Shown in pieces: positions 8,032 to 16,725 of a stretch of DNA of 42,175 bases. Position numbers and translations under genes: made by a program. Position 1 is the stretch's first letter; every line of letters begins with the position of its first letter. This stretch comes from an uncultured Muribaculaceae bacterium (lineage in GTDB: Bacteria; Bacteroidota; Bacteroidia; Bacteroidales; Muribaculaceae), in NCBI GenBank assembly GCA_910584665.1, contig CAJUBL010000022.1, positions 1 through 42,175 of the forward strand. The letters run 5' to 3'. Under the pieces are notes generated by a model. The model was not told where the DNA came from. It saw only the letters and a list, made by a program, of their open reading frames with translations, and did no database searches.

Positions 8032-8035
8032 TGTC

Positions 8036-8935
8036 ATGGAATTACGACAATTACGATACTTTGCCAAGGTTGCTGAGACGCTGAACTTTTCGGAGGCGGC
8101 CAGGGCATTGTATATAACACAAAGTACACTCTCTCAGCAGGTAAAACAACTGGAAGAGGAGATGGGGGTACCTCTGCTCGTCCGTACAAGCCGATCGGTT
8201 ATGCTTACTGAGGCGGGCGCCGAGCTGTTGCCCCATGCACTTGATACGCTTCACGAGGCTGATGCGTGCCTGCAGCGTATCAACGATCTCAATAATTTGC
8301 AGACCGGTACTCTGAATATCGGTGTGACCTATTCGTTCAGTCCTATTCTTACCGAGACTCTGGTTACGTATATGAAGCTATATCCCAGGATAAAGCTTAA
8401 TGTGCTATATAAACCTATGGCTGAACTTATGGATATGTTAAGGGAAAGACAGGTCGATTTTGTGCTGGCTTTCAGGCCGCTGCATCATGTTGAGGGGGTG
8501 GAGTCACATATGTTGTTCCAGAACTGTCTGTCGGCGATCGTGGGATCGCATCATGCGTTGGCATCGTGTGAGCGCGTGAGCCTTGATGATCTCGCACGGT
8601 ATGATCTCGCCTTGCCGTCACCGGGTCTGCAGGCCCGCAATGCTTTTGACAGTATCATACCGGCAGGCGCGCGTCTGCGTATACGTGTGGAACTCAATGA
8701 AGTGAATATCTTGCTCAAGTTGCTGAGACAGAGTCAGCTTGTATCTGTGCTCGCGGAGGCTACCACTCACAATGAGACGGGCGTCAAGGCTATTCCGCTT
8801 GATATACCCGACAACGAGATGGCAGGATGTATCCATACACTCAGGGACAGCTATCGAAAACGTTCCATGCAGGAGTTTCTGCGCATCCTTAGCGAGTCGA
8901 TGGCAGTGCGTGAACGCCAGAATGCCTGGATATGA
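8036..8935 (+). CDS. LysR-family transcriptional regulator
   Basis: This is a 299-residue LysR-type regulator. The N-terminal winged helix-turn-helix is clear (MELRQLRYFAKVAETLNFSE, then AARALYITQSTLSQQVKQLE, residues 1-60), followed by the LysR effector-binding domain beginning LQTGTLNIGVTYSF. I chose the ATG at 8036 because LysR proteins begin MELRQLRYF; longer readings run into the inverted repeat. It is transcribed away from the exporter genes and may control them or itself, but nothing in the sequence names the effector. The last promoter box ends four bases before the ATG, so transcripts from it would be essentially leaderless; boxes at 7866 and 7940 would give longer leaders. Confidence 0.92.
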   Translation: MELRQLRYFAKVAETLNFSEAARALYITQSTLSQQVKQLEEEMGVPLLVRTSRSVMLTEAGAELLPHALDTLHEADACLQRINDLNNLQTGTLNIGVTYSFSPILTETLVTYMKLYPRIKLNVLYKPMAELMDMLRERQVDFVLAFRPLHHVEGVESHMLFQNCLSAIVGSHHALASCERVSLDDLARYDLALPSPGLQARNAFDSIIPAGARLRIRVELNEVNILLKLLRQSQLVSVLAEATTHNETGVKAIPLDIPDNEMAGCIHTLRDSYRKRSMQEFLRILSESMAVRERQNAWI

Positions 8936-9038
8936 ACAGATGATGTTACTGTCTCATGAGGTTCTTCAAATAGCAGGGAACGGGTGCAATATTCATAGAC
9001 TGTGATTCGTTAAAAAAGTGAAATGCAATCATAGCGTG

Positions 9039-10013
9039 ATGAAGATATTGTCAGTTACAAATATGTATCCTGCCGGAGACCGTCCCAATTATGGTATTTT
9101 TGTCAAGGAGCAGATAGATGCCGTAGCCGGGCGGTTTGGAGATGTGGAATATGATGTGTACAATATTGATAATTCAAATGGCAATACCGCCTATGTGAGG
9201 TCTGTATTCAGAGTCAACAGTCTCGTGGACAGCTGTGGATATGATCTTGTGCATATACACTACGGACTGTCCGGATTGTTCCTGCTCTTTCCGTTTCTGC
9301 GTCGGCGACATATACCTGTAGTCATGACATTACATGGTGGAGACATTCAGCCCGAGCAGGGTAAAACGGTACAGGTATGGCTTACGCGTCGTGCTCTTCG
9401 TCGTGTTGATGTGGCTATATCTCTCAACGACCGTATGACAGCGCTCATTAAGCCGTACTGTTCGGAAGTAGTGAAGATACCGTGCTCAGTCAATACGGAT
9501 ATATTTACACCGCCGGCTTCACGTGAGCCACTCGGATCAAAGAAAGAACTTACAGTAATTTTTCCGAGTGACCGGTCACGTAAGGTGAAAAATTTTCCAC
9601 TCTATGAGTCGGTGTTAAAAGCGTACAGTGACAGGTACGGTACTGTAATACATCAGCTGGAACTTAAAGATATGAACAGGTCCGAGATTGCCGGAGCTTT
9701 GCGGCGGGCCGACCTGATGCTGATGACGTCTGTCTCCGAGGGATCTCCTCAGGTGGTAAAGGAGGCCATGGCCTGCAATCTGCCTGTCGTCTCAACCAAT
9801 GTAGGTGATATAGAGACTTTGCTGTCGGGAGTCGTTTCATCTGCATGGTCTGAGACTCCGGAGGTCGGTAATCTCGTGGAATGTATGCGCCGTGTTGTCA
9901 CCGGGCAGGTCGATGGAGTGGCCGGTCGGGACCGGTTGCTTAGTCTTAATCTTGACAATGACTCGGTTGCAGGCCGGGTATATGATGTCTATAAATCATT
10001 GATTTTAAAATGA
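9039..10013 (+). CDS. Glycosyltransferase family 4 (GT-B fold)
   Basis: This is a 324-residue GT4 glycosyltransferase that transfers a sugar from a nucleotide-sugar donor in surface polysaccharide assembly. The N-terminal acceptor domain starts MKILSVTNMYPAGDRPNYG, and VVMTLHGGD precedes the linker. The C-terminal donor domain has SEGSPQVVKEAMACNLPVVS, the E-x7-E motif of retaining GT4 enzymes. I chose the ATG at 9039; an upstream GTG would only add seven unlikely residues. The roughly 100 bases after the LysR gene hold no feature I can name. The stop overlaps the next gene by four bases (ATGA). Confidence 0.9.
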   Translation: MKILSVTNMYPAGDRPNYGIFVKEQIDAVAGRFGDVEYDVYNIDNSNGNTAYVRSVFRVNSLVDSCGYDLVHIHYGLSGLFLLFPFLRRRHIPVVMTLHGGDIQPEQGKTVQVWLTRRALRRVDVAISLNDRMTALIKPYCSEVVKIPCSVNTDIFTPPASREPLGSKKELTVIFPSDRSRKVKNFPLYESVLKAYSDRYGTVIHQLELKDMNRSEIAGALRRADLMLMTSVSEGSPQVVKEAMACNLPVVSTNVGDIETLLSGVVSSAWSETPEVGNLVECMRRVVTGQVDGVAGRDRLLSLNLDNDSVAGRVYDVYKSLILK

Positions 10014-10744
10014 CACCGATAAGGATTCTGAATATAGAGATATTGCCTCTTACACGTCAGCAGCTTCTTGAACAGCTCAGCGACGGTGTGCTTGTGACGC
10101 CGAATATCGATCATCTGGTCAGGCTGCAGTCCGATGCGGAGTTCCTTGAGTGCTACCGTAAGGCTGACTGGGTGGTATGTGACAGCCGTATTCTTTATTT
10201 CTGTTCCAAATTATTGCGTCGGTCGTTGCCTGAGGCGATACCGGGATCCTCTTTTTTCACGTCGTTCTACCTGTATCATGCACAGAATCCGGATTGTCGT
10301 ATATTTCTTCTCGGAGCTATGGACGGAGTCGCCCATAAAGCGATGGAACGCATAAACAGTTCGGTAGGACGTGATATTGTGGTCGGCGCCATGTCACCTT
10401 CCTATGGCTTTGACAAAAAACCGGAGGAGAATGCTGAGATATACCGACGTATCAACGATTCGGGAGCCAATGTGGTACTCGTAGGGGTAGGCGCTCCTAA
10501 ACAGGAGAAGTGGATAATGAATCACCGGCACAATATGCCGGGTGTACGCATATGGATGGCCCTTGGCGCTACGATTGACTTCGAGGCCGGAAATATAAGT
10601 CGTGCTCCGCGTGTCATGCAGAAGTGCGGCCTCGAATGGTTCTATCGGTTTCTGAAAGAGCCTCGGCGTCTGTTCCGGCGCTATTTCATCGACGATCCTC
10701 GCTTCTTTTACTTCTTTGCCAGGCAGTTGTTCTCAGGTCGGTAG
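10010..10744 (+). CDS. WecG/TagA/CpsF-family glycosyltransferase (GT26)
   Basis: This is a 244-residue GT26 enzyme, the family that adds the second sugar to an undecaprenyl-linked primer in polysaccharide or teichoic acid synthesis. Diagnostic motifs are TPNIDHLVRLQ near the N-terminus, VVCDSRILYFCSKLL, GVGAPKQEKWI and the GLEWFYRFLKEPRRLFRRY signature near the C-terminus. It is translationally coupled to the preceding GT4 gene (ATGA) and converges on the flippase gene, so the three probably serve one surface glycan. Confidence 0.93.
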   Translation: MTPIRILNIEILPLTRQQLLEQLSDGVLVTPNIDHLVRLQSDAEFLECYRKADWVVCDSRILYFCSKLLRRSLPEAIPGSSFFTSFYLYHAQNPDCRIFLLGAMDGVAHKAMERINSSVGRDIVVGAMSPSYGFDKKPEENAEIYRRINDSGANVVLVGVGAPKQEKWIMNHRHNMPGVRIWMALGATIDFEAGNISRAPRVMQKCGLEWFYRFLKEPRRLFRRYFIDDPRFFYFFARQLFSGR

Positions 10745-10748
10745 GGTA

Positions 10749-10770
10749 GTTCTGTTAAATTCGGACATAC
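10749..10770. repeat. End remnant of the 169-bp palindromic element family
   Basis: TTCTGTTAAATTCGGACATAC here matches the right end of the element at 21356-21524 with two differences. It lies four bases after the stop of the GT26 gene. No further element sequence is seen before the convergent flippase gene. Confidence 0.5.
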
Positions 10771-10787
10771 GGTATTCCTGAGACCTG

Positions 10788-12266
10788 TCAGCCGCGGTGA
10801 CGCAGGTAGGCTGTCAGGTCACGTTGTATCTGTGATCCGGCAATCGCATTGATGCCGTAATAGGTTGCGATTCCCGTTGCCGACATAAGCGCTAACTTTA
10901 TCCAGCTGTTATCGCTCAGACAGCCTGTTGTCCACATTGCCGCCATTGTCACGAGCGTAATGACGAGATAAGGCAGTGTGTCTCCGAGAAATTGCCTGCG
11001 GGTGCGGCCGCACATAGGAGCCACATACCATACGGTAATGCCCCAGGCTATTGCCGACGCCGCCAGCTGTCCCCACAGAAGCAGTTCGATACCCCACACG
11101 ATATTATCTCCGCGTGACATGTCAATGAATGGCAGGCAGGCTGCGAGTCCGGCGGCGGCCGTGATGTCGCGCACGAGTTCCATTGCCACTATCATCCGTG
11201 TATGTCCCATGGCGATGGCATAATTGTTGTAAAGCGAGGTGAGCGAGGTGAATATTCCCCGCAGAATCAATATCTGGAATAATAGTATCGCGGCATCCCA
11301 TTTGGTTCCGAACAGAGCGTGGAACAGAGGCTCGGCCACGGCTATGGCCATGCCCATACATGCTATGAGCATGTAGCTGCCGGCGCGGTTCATCTTGGCT
11401 GATGCCCGGGCAAATCGTTCTGGATCGTCCTGAACATCGCTGAGAGTAGGGAGAAATGACGATGTGACTACCTGTGTGAGCGACGATATACCCATCTTGC
11501 TCCACTTGTCGGCCTGAGTGTAGTATCCGAGTTTGCCCATGCCCGTGAAACTGCCTATCACGAACGTGTATACGTTCTGGAAGATGGTATTGAGGAGCGA
11601 TATTGACATCATACTGCCTCCGACGGCAAAGAATGACTTCAGAGCAGGCCACGAGAACCTCGGCAACGGAGTCCAGCGTGTGTAGAGCCATAAGACAAGG
11701 CAACGGACGAGATTCAGTACATTTGTCTGCCACACTACAGCCCAGACTTTCCGGCCAGGTCCGAGAGTGACTGCAAGATATATCGCGACTATACCGCCGG
11801 CTATCAGGCCGGCAGTGTTGGCCATGGCTATCGGAGCGACATTCTTCTGCTTCATCAGCCGGTTGGTCTGTACTATCGATGCGGCGTTGAATATGAATGC
11901 CAGGAATGTAACACGGCCTATGGATGTGAGCTCAGGTTCCCCGTACCAGCGGGCTATGGCCGGTGATGCGAACCATAACAGCAGATAGGCGGCGACAGAG
12001 ACTCCGGTATTGAACCATAGCACAGTAGAGTAGTCAAGGCGTGTCGGGGCCTTGCGCTGTATGAGCGCATAGGAGAATCCGCTGTCGACAAACAGTGATG
12101 CGAAGGCCTGGAACATCAGCACGGTGCCGACGAGGCCGAACTCCGTCGTTTCAAGTTCGCGTGCCAGTACGATGCCGATAAGCGTATAGAGTGCGATCGA
12201 CGCAATACGGTCAATCAGATTCCATTTGACTGACCGTGCTGTGAGATGTTTCAGCTCATTATCCAT
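10788..12266 (-). CDS. Oligosaccharide flippase (Wzx-like, MOP superfamily)
   Basis: This is a 492-residue multi-pass membrane protein of the polysaccharide-export branch of the MOP superfamily, which flips lipid-linked oligosaccharide across the inner membrane. It opens with a short basic stretch, SVKWNLIDRIASIALYTLIG, then LARELETTEFGLVGTVLMF and FVDSGFSYALIQRK, all typical. About 12-14 hydrophobic segments follow. The central QADKWSKMGISSLTQVVTSS is a conserved loop of the family. It faces the GT4/GT26 pair tail to tail and lies 10 bases after the upstream gene on the same strand. Confidence 0.92.
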   Translation of the reverse strand: MDNELKHLTARSVKWNLIDRIASIALYTLIGIVLARELETTEFGLVGTVLMFQAFASLFVDSGFSYALIQRKAPTRLDYSTVLWFNTGVSVAAYLLLWFASPAIARWYGEPELTSIGRVTFLAFIFNAASIVQTNRLMKQKNVAPIAMANTAGLIAGGIVAIYLAVTLGPGRKVWAVVWQTNVLNLVRCLVLWLYTRWTPLPRFSWPALKSFFAVGGSMMSISLLNTIFQNVYTFVIGSFTGMGKLGYYTQADKWSKMGISSLTQVVTSSFLPTLSDVQDDPERFARASAKMNRAGSYMLIACMGMAIAVAEPLFHALFGTKWDAAILLFQILILRGIFTSLTSLYNNYAIAMGHTRMIVAMELVRDITAAAGLAACLPFIDMSRGDNIVWGIELLLWGQLAASAIAWGITVWYVAPMCGRTRRQFLGDTLPYLVITLVTMAAMWTTGCLSDNSWIKLALMSATGIATYYGINAIAGSQIQRDLTAYLRHRG

Positions 12267-12276
12267 CGGCGGAATC

Positions 12277-12981
12277 CTACTCTCCGACTTTCTTGATTTT
12301 GCCGCCTATCGAGCGGTTTTTGATCAGAGGTTCTCCGTTGTAATACACAGTCCCGGATCCTATTCCTTTGACCGACAGTTCGTCAGCCGCGGTGCAGCCT
12401 ATGACGCAGGCGCCGTTGATAGTTGCGGTGACCTTGCTCGCGGTGAGCTGGTCGGCCTGTATGGTGCATGGTCCCGAGCATGACAGCGATGCCTTGGTAC
12501 ACCGGCCGTCGATAGCCAGTTGTCCGCGGCCGGTGAAAACCTTTGCTGATACCTCGTCGGTGTATATATCTCTCAGTGAAAGCCGGCCGTTGCCCTCAAG
12601 GCGGGCTTTGAACTTAGGGCCTGCGTTTACGTTAAAAGCTCTGACCGTGGAGTCGGCAAGGTTCTCTATTGATGTGAGGAAGCGTGAGTAGACCGTAAGA
12701 GTGGGGAGTTGCCGGTTTTCGAGTCCTACGATGTCAAGCTCGATTGAGAGTTTACCTTTCCCGTTGTTTATGAACATTATGGCGTTTACGAGGTCGACAG
12801 GTGCCTGGAATACAGCTATTCCGGCCGAGTCAGGGTGTGACTTGTAGTCGACATTGATCGCATTGACTACACGCAGGCTGGTGAAATCGCCTACGTTAAC
12901 CGCATGACGCTGTAACTCCTGAGCTTTCATTCCGGTCGTGGCGGTGAGAAGAATCAGTATTGATGCATATATGTATTTCAT
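12277..12981 (-). CDS. GIN-domain (DUF2807-like) exported protein
   Basis: This is a 234-residue protein with a signal peptide (residues 1-20, ending TTGMKAQ) and a repetitive beta-rich body resembling the putative auto-transporter adhesin head GIN domain. Successive short segments such as VNAINVDYKSHPD, LEGNGRLSLRDI, FTGRGQLAIDG and INGACVIGCTAAD have the turn-and-strand rhythm of that fold. I chose the ATG at 12981, which overlaps the dusB stop by four bases (ATGA); the longer reading is dusB sequence in another frame. The function is unknown; surface or periplasmic location follows from the signal peptide. Confidence 0.8.
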   Translation of the reverse strand: MKYIYASILILLTATTGMKAQELQRHAVNVGDFTSLRVVNAINVDYKSHPDSAGIAVFQAPVDLVNAIMFINNGKGKLSIELDIVGLENRQLPTLTVYSRFLTSIENLADSTVRAFNVNAGPKFKARLEGNGRLSLRDIYTDEVSAKVFTGRGQLAIDGRCTKASLSCSGPCTIQADQLTASKVTATINGACVIGCTAADELSVKGIGSGTVYYNGEPLIKNRSIGGKIKKVGE

Positions 12982-13982
12982 AATGTGTTGGTTTGTATCG
13001 ATGGAAGGATGTCGTGCTGGATACGTGTCAGGATTGAGTCGAGTTCGTCGTAGGTGTTGGCCTGAAGCATTGCTATTCTCGTATCCCTGAAATTGGGTAT
13101 CCCTTTGAACAGCGGGGATGCGGCGAGGTGACGCCTTATGTGCAGAATGCCGCGGTACTCGTCGATGCGGTCGATGCTTTCGCTGATCTGCCGGCGCAGG
13201 AGATTGAATTTTGTCTCGGTGGAGAGCGGCTCTACGACACGTCCGTGTTTCAGAACCTGTTTCATCTCGTTGAAAATCCACGGCTGGCCTATTGAAGCTC
13301 GTCCCACCATGATGCCGTCAACTCCCGATGTATCGAAAGCTCTGGCGAGTTCCTCACCGGTAGTGATGTCTCCGTTACCTATGACGGGGATCTTAACTCT
13401 CGGGTTAGCCTTTACTCTGGCTATCATATCCCAGTCGGCATGGCCTGTATATAGCTGGGAGCGTGTGCGGCCGTGTACAGTAAGAGCCTGTATACCGCAG
13501 TCCTGCAGCTGTTCGGCGAGTTCGACAATGATGCGTGAGTCGTGATCCCATCCAAGGCGTGTCTTGACCGTTACCGGAAGACTGACAGCATTGACGACAG
13601 CGCGGGTTATCGAGAGCATAAGCGGGATGTCTCGCAACATTCCTGCTCCCGCTCCTTTACCGGCTACTTTCTTTACAGGACACCCGAAGTTTATGTCGAT
13701 TATATCAGGACCGGCCTGTTCGGCTATTCGGGCGGCCTCGACCATGGAGTCTGTGTCACGGCCGTATATCTGTATGGCGGCAGGACGTTCGCCGCCGTCT
13801 ATATGAAGTTTTCGTGTGGTCGACGCTATATTGCGGATGAGGGCGTCGGCCGATACAAATTCGGTATATACCATATCGGCACCCTGTTCACGGCATATGA
13901 GCCTGAACGAGGCGTCCGTGACATCTTCCATCGGGGCAAGCATCACAGGACGGTTTCCTAAATCGATGTTTCCTATCTTCAT
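12978..13982 (-). CDS. dusB: tRNA-dihydrouridine synthase B
   Basis: This is a 334-residue FMN-dependent enzyme that reduces uridine to dihydrouridine in tRNA. It starts with IGNIDLGNRPVMLAPMEDVT, then has DINFGCPVKKVAGKGAGAG with conserved Cys101, LPVTVKTRLGWD, TVHGRTRSQLYTG and VIGNGDITT with GVDGIMVGRASIGQPW. The length is usual for DusB. A TACTTTTG box ends seven bases before its ATG, which implies a very short leader. It is cotranscribed with the downstream GIN-domain gene through an ATGA overlap. Confidence 0.95.
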   Translation of the reverse strand: MKIGNIDLGNRPVMLAPMEDVTDASFRLICREQGADMVYTEFVSADALIRNIASTTRKLHIDGGERPAAIQIYGRDTDSMVEAARIAEQAGPDIIDINFGCPVKKVAGKGAGAGMLRDIPLMLSITRAVVNAVSLPVTVKTRLGWDHDSRIIVELAEQLQDCGIQALTVHGRTRSQLYTGHADWDMIARVKANPRVKIPVIGNGDITTGEELARAFDTSGVDGIMVGRASIGQPWIFNEMKQVLKHGRVVEPLSTETKFNLLRRQISESIDRIDEYRGILHIRRHLAASPLFKGIPNFRDTRIAMLQANTYDELDSILTRIQHDILPSIQTNTL

Positions 13983-13989
13983 TGCATTG

Positions 13990-13997
13990 CAAAAGTA
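13990..13997 (-). promoter_or_regulatory. dusB -7 box
   Basis: TACTTTTG on the minus strand fits TAnnTTTG and lies seven bases upstream of the dusB start. I see no clear -33 TTG. The 13983-14184 gap also contains the nagB promoter and otherwise nothing I recognise. Confidence 0.5.
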
Positions 13998-14124
13998 CGA
14001 ATTTTACTCATAATATAGCTGAGTGTATGCATGTATGTCACGAAAACTCCAATTTTTTTGATATTAAAGACCGTGAAACCTTATAAATCATATTACGTAA
14101 GTGTCAAGACCCGAAAATTTTGAT

Positions 14125-14132
14125 TACCTTTG
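14125..14132 (+). promoter_or_regulatory. nagB -7 box
   Basis: TACCTTTG fits the Bacteroidetes -7 consensus and would give a leader of about 50 bases. No good -33 element is visible at the expected distance. Confidence 0.5.
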
Positions 14133-14184
14133 CGTCCGGTAAGTAAAGAGAATCTACTTACATAACATAAATATACACACAACA

Positions 14185-14991
14185 ATGAGACTAATAATCG
14201 AGAAAGATTACAGTGATGTATCGCGTTGGGCGGCACGTTATGTGGCGTCACGTATCAACGCAGCGTGTCCCACCCCCGAACGTCCGTTCGTACTGGGGTG
14301 TCCCACCGGCAGTTCCCCGTTAGGTATGTACCGTCATCTTATAGAACTTAATAAGGCCGGTAAGGTCTCGTTCAGGAACGTGGTCACATTCAACATGGAT
14401 GAATACTGCAATCTGCCGCGCGAGCACTCCGAGAGCTATCACAGCTTCATGTGGAACAACTTTTTCAACCATATAGATATAAGGCCCGAGAATGTGAATA
14501 TACTCGACGGAAATGCCGCTGATCCCGAGGAAGAGTGCCGCAGGTATGAAGAGAAAATAGCATCATACGGCGGTATCGACCTTTTCATGGGCGGAGTGGG
14601 ACCAGACGGACATATCGCCTTCAACGAGCCCGGTTCATCGCTTACCAGCAAGACCCGCATCAAGACACTGACCACCGATACTATCATTGCAAACTCTCGT
14701 TTCTTCGACAATAACGTCGACCTCGTACCCAAGACCGCCCTTACAGTAGGTGTCGGTACCGTTATGGCCGCACGTAGCGTAATGCTCATTGTCAACGGTC
14801 ATAACAAGGCCCGTGCTCTCAGGCACGGTGTGGAGGGTGGTATAAGCCAGATGTGGACAATCAGCGCACTGCAGATGCATCCCAAGGCGATTATCGTAGC
14901 CGATGAGGCGGCCTGCGGTGAGCTCAGGGTTGATACCTACCGTTACTTCAAGGATATAGAGAAGGATAACCTTGATCCCGATACTCTATGA
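14185..14991 (+). CDS. nagB: Glucosamine-6-phosphate deaminase
   Basis: This is a 268-residue enzyme that converts glucosamine-6-phosphate to fructose-6-phosphate and ammonia, the last cytoplasmic step of amino-sugar use. Catalytic residues fall at the E. coli numbering: Asp72 in FNMDEY, Asp141 and His143 in PDGHIAFNEPG, and Glu148. The phosphate-binding LGCPTGSSPLGMY is at residues 37-49. The length matches the short, single-domain NagB type. It stands alone between divergent dusB and eno. Confidence 0.97.
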   Translation: MRLIIEKDYSDVSRWAARYVASRINAACPTPERPFVLGCPTGSSPLGMYRHLIELNKAGKVSFRNVVTFNMDEYCNLPREHSESYHSFMWNNFFNHIDIRPENVNILDGNAADPEEECRRYEEKIASYGGIDLFMGGVGPDGHIAFNEPGSSLTSKTRIKTLTTDTIIANSRFFDNNVDLVPKTALTVGVGTVMAARSVMLIVNGHNKARALRHGVEGGISQMWTISALQMHPKAIIVADEAACGELRVDTYRYFKDIEKDNLDPDTL

Positions 14992-15014
14992 TCTAAGATG
15001 AGTCCGGAGTTATT

Positions 15015-15137
15015 GTAAATCAAAATCTATTTTGTCTGCTCTCGACTTATGTGTATCTCTGACTCCGTCTTAAATACCGACGCCCGGCAAATTCAAAATA
15101 AATTTTGCTCTTTTCTCTTGACTTATTCGTATCTTTG
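15015..15137 (+). repeat. Promoter-array repeat upstream of eno
   Basis: This copy has a degenerate box TATCTCTG at 15053-15060 and a good box TATCTTTG at 15130-15137, 77 bp apart. Between them lie ACTCCGTCTTAAATACCGAC and GGCAAATTCAAAATAAATTT, as in the other copies. The proximal box would start the eno transcript with a leader of about 80 bases. It occupies most of the 228-base gap between nagB and eno. Confidence 0.78.
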
Positions 15138-15219
15138 CAGTGTCATAGCGGGAGTTGTTCCCGGTGCCCCCGAAATATGGAAATAACCTTAATATTAAGC
15201 TTCTTAAAAATAAACCAAA

Positions 15220-16515
15220 ATGAAAATTGAAAAAATCATCGGACGCGAAGTTCTTGATTCACGTGGTAACCCCACTGTGGAAGTTGATGTAATCCTTGAG
15301 TCTGGTGCACGTGGCCGTGCATCTGTTCCCTCTGGTGCCTCTACCGGTGTCAACGAGGCTCTTGAGCTTCGTGACGGCGACAAGAGCCGTTACATGGGCA
15401 AGGGTGTCCTCAAGGCTGTTGCCAACGTTAACGGCCCCATCGCCGATGCACTCGTAGGCATGAGCGCTCTCGATCAGATTGCTATCGACGAGAAGATGCT
15501 GGCTCTCGACGGCACTGACACCAAGAGCAACCTCGGTGCTAACGCCATTCTCGGCGTGTCTCTTGCTGTAGCCAAGGCTGCCGCCGACTACCTCGACGTT
15601 CCTTTGTATAAATACATCGGTGGATGCAACTCGTATGCACTCCCCGTTCCTATGATGAACATCATCAACGGCGGCGCCCACTCTGACGCTCCCATCTGCT
15701 TCCAGGAGTTCATGATCCGTCCTATCGGTGCCGCCTCATTCCACGAGGGCATCCGTATGGGTACCGAGGTTTTCCATAATCTTAAGAAAGTGCTCAAGGA
15801 GCGCAATCTCTCGACCGCTGTAGGTGACGAGGGCGGCTTCGCTCCCAATCTTGACGGCACCGAGGATGCTCTTCAGGTTATCATCAAGGCTATCGAGCTC
15901 GCCGGTTACAAACCCGGTAAAGACGTTACCATAGGCCTCGACTGCGCTTCGAGCGAGTTCTATAAGGACGGTGTTTACGACTACACCTGGAAACAGGGTG
16001 CCGACGCTCCCAGACTCTCGTCAAAGGAGCAGGCCGAGTTCCTCAAGGGTCTCGTTGAGAAATACCCCATCGATTCGATAGAGGATGGCATGGCCGAGAA
16101 CGACTGGGAAGGCTGGAAGATCCTTACCGACATGATCGGCGGACGTTGTCAGCTCGTTGGTGATGACCTGTTCGTGACCAATGTCAAATACCTCAAGCGC
16201 GGTATCGACGAGGGCTGTGCAAACTCGATCCTTGTCAAGGTCAACCAGATCGGTTCGCTCACAGAGACACTTCGTGCAGTAGAGCTCGCACAGCGTAACG
16301 GTTATACCGCCGTTATCTCTCACCGTTCGGGCGAGACCGAAGACGCTACTATCGCCGACATAGCTGTAGCTACCAATGCCGGCCAGATCAAGACCGGTTC
16401 GGCAAGCCGTTCAGACCGTATGGCCAAGTACAACCAGCTTCTCCGCATCGAAGAAGAGCTCGGGGCAGACGCTGCTTACGGCTGGGGCAAGAAGACCAAG
16501 ATGCCTCAGGCCTGA
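15220..16515 (+). CDS. eno: Enolase
   Basis: This is a 431-residue phosphopyruvate hydratase that converts 2-phosphoglycerate to phosphoenolpyruvate in glycolysis. It shows GREVLDSRGNPTVEVDV, SGASTGVNEALELRDGD, the catalytic Glu in AVGDEGGFAPN (about residue 204), SIEDGMAENDWEGW and the SHRSGETEDATIADIAVA block. Codon choice is visibly biased to C-ending codons (GAC, AAC, ATC, CTC), unlike its neighbours, as expected for a very highly expressed gene. Expression is probably driven by the promoter-array repeat just upstream, and a strong terminator follows. Confidence 0.98.
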   Translation: MKIEKIIGREVLDSRGNPTVEVDVILESGARGRASVPSGASTGVNEALELRDGDKSRYMGKGVLKAVANVNGPIADALVGMSALDQIAIDEKMLALDGTDTKSNLGANAILGVSLAVAKAAADYLDVPLYKYIGGCNSYALPVPMMNIINGGAHSDAPICFQEFMIRPIGAASFHEGIRMGTEVFHNLKKVLKERNLSTAVGDEGGFAPNLDGTEDALQVIIKAIELAGYKPGKDVTIGLDCASSEFYKDGVYDYTWKQGADAPRLSSKEQAEFLKGLVEKYPIDSIEDGMAENDWEGWKILTDMIGGRCQLVGDDLFVTNVKYLKRGIDEGCANSILVKVNQIGSLTETLRAVELAQRNGYTAVISHRSGETEDATIADIAVATNAGQIKTGSASRSDRMAKYNQLLRIEEELGADAAYGWGKKTKMPQA

Positions 16516-16545
16516 TTCGCAGACATCATAGCAACGCTATAAACG

Positions 16546-16592
16546 AAGCCGGCTCCCCGATATGAAGGGTGCCGGCTTTCTCTTGTTTTTTT
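16546..16592 (+). terminator. eno terminator
   Basis: AAGCCGGC (16546-16553) pairs with GCCGGCTT (16571-16578); CCC and GGG extend the stem after a single unpaired base. A T-rich tail with seven or more Ts follows. The next promoter-array repeat starts directly on this tail. Confidence 0.85.
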
Positions 16593-16687
16593 CTCGGCTT
16601 ATCCGTATCTTTGACTCTGTCGAAGATACTTACGCTCGGCAAATTCAAAATAAATTTTGATTTGCTCTCGACTTATCTGTATCTTTG
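16591..16687 (+). repeat. Promoter-array repeat upstream of the GT2 gene
   Basis: TATCTTTG boxes at 16606-16613 and 16680-16687 are 74 bp apart, with TACTTACGCTCGGCAAATTC and AAAATAAATTTTGATTTGC between them. The second box has TTTTG 20 bp upstream. It lies between the eno terminator and the glycosyltransferase start. Confidence 0.8.
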
Positions 16688-16725
16688 TAGGCATGTGGCG
16701 GTTTTTTAGCCTGCTGTCTGTAATT

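Noticed and set aside
12982..13281. 100-residue N-terminal extension of the GIN-domain protein
   Set aside because: It lies inside dusB in another frame, and a signal peptide begins at the ATG at 12981.
13983..14184. Riboswitch upstream of nagB, such as a glmS-type element
   Set aside because: No conserved riboswitch core was recognised in the short leader; only promoter boxes are visible.
16657..16725. Longer starts for the GT2 gene at a TTG (16657) or ATG (16693)
   Set aside because: Both precede or coincide with the transcript start expected from the box at 16680-16687.
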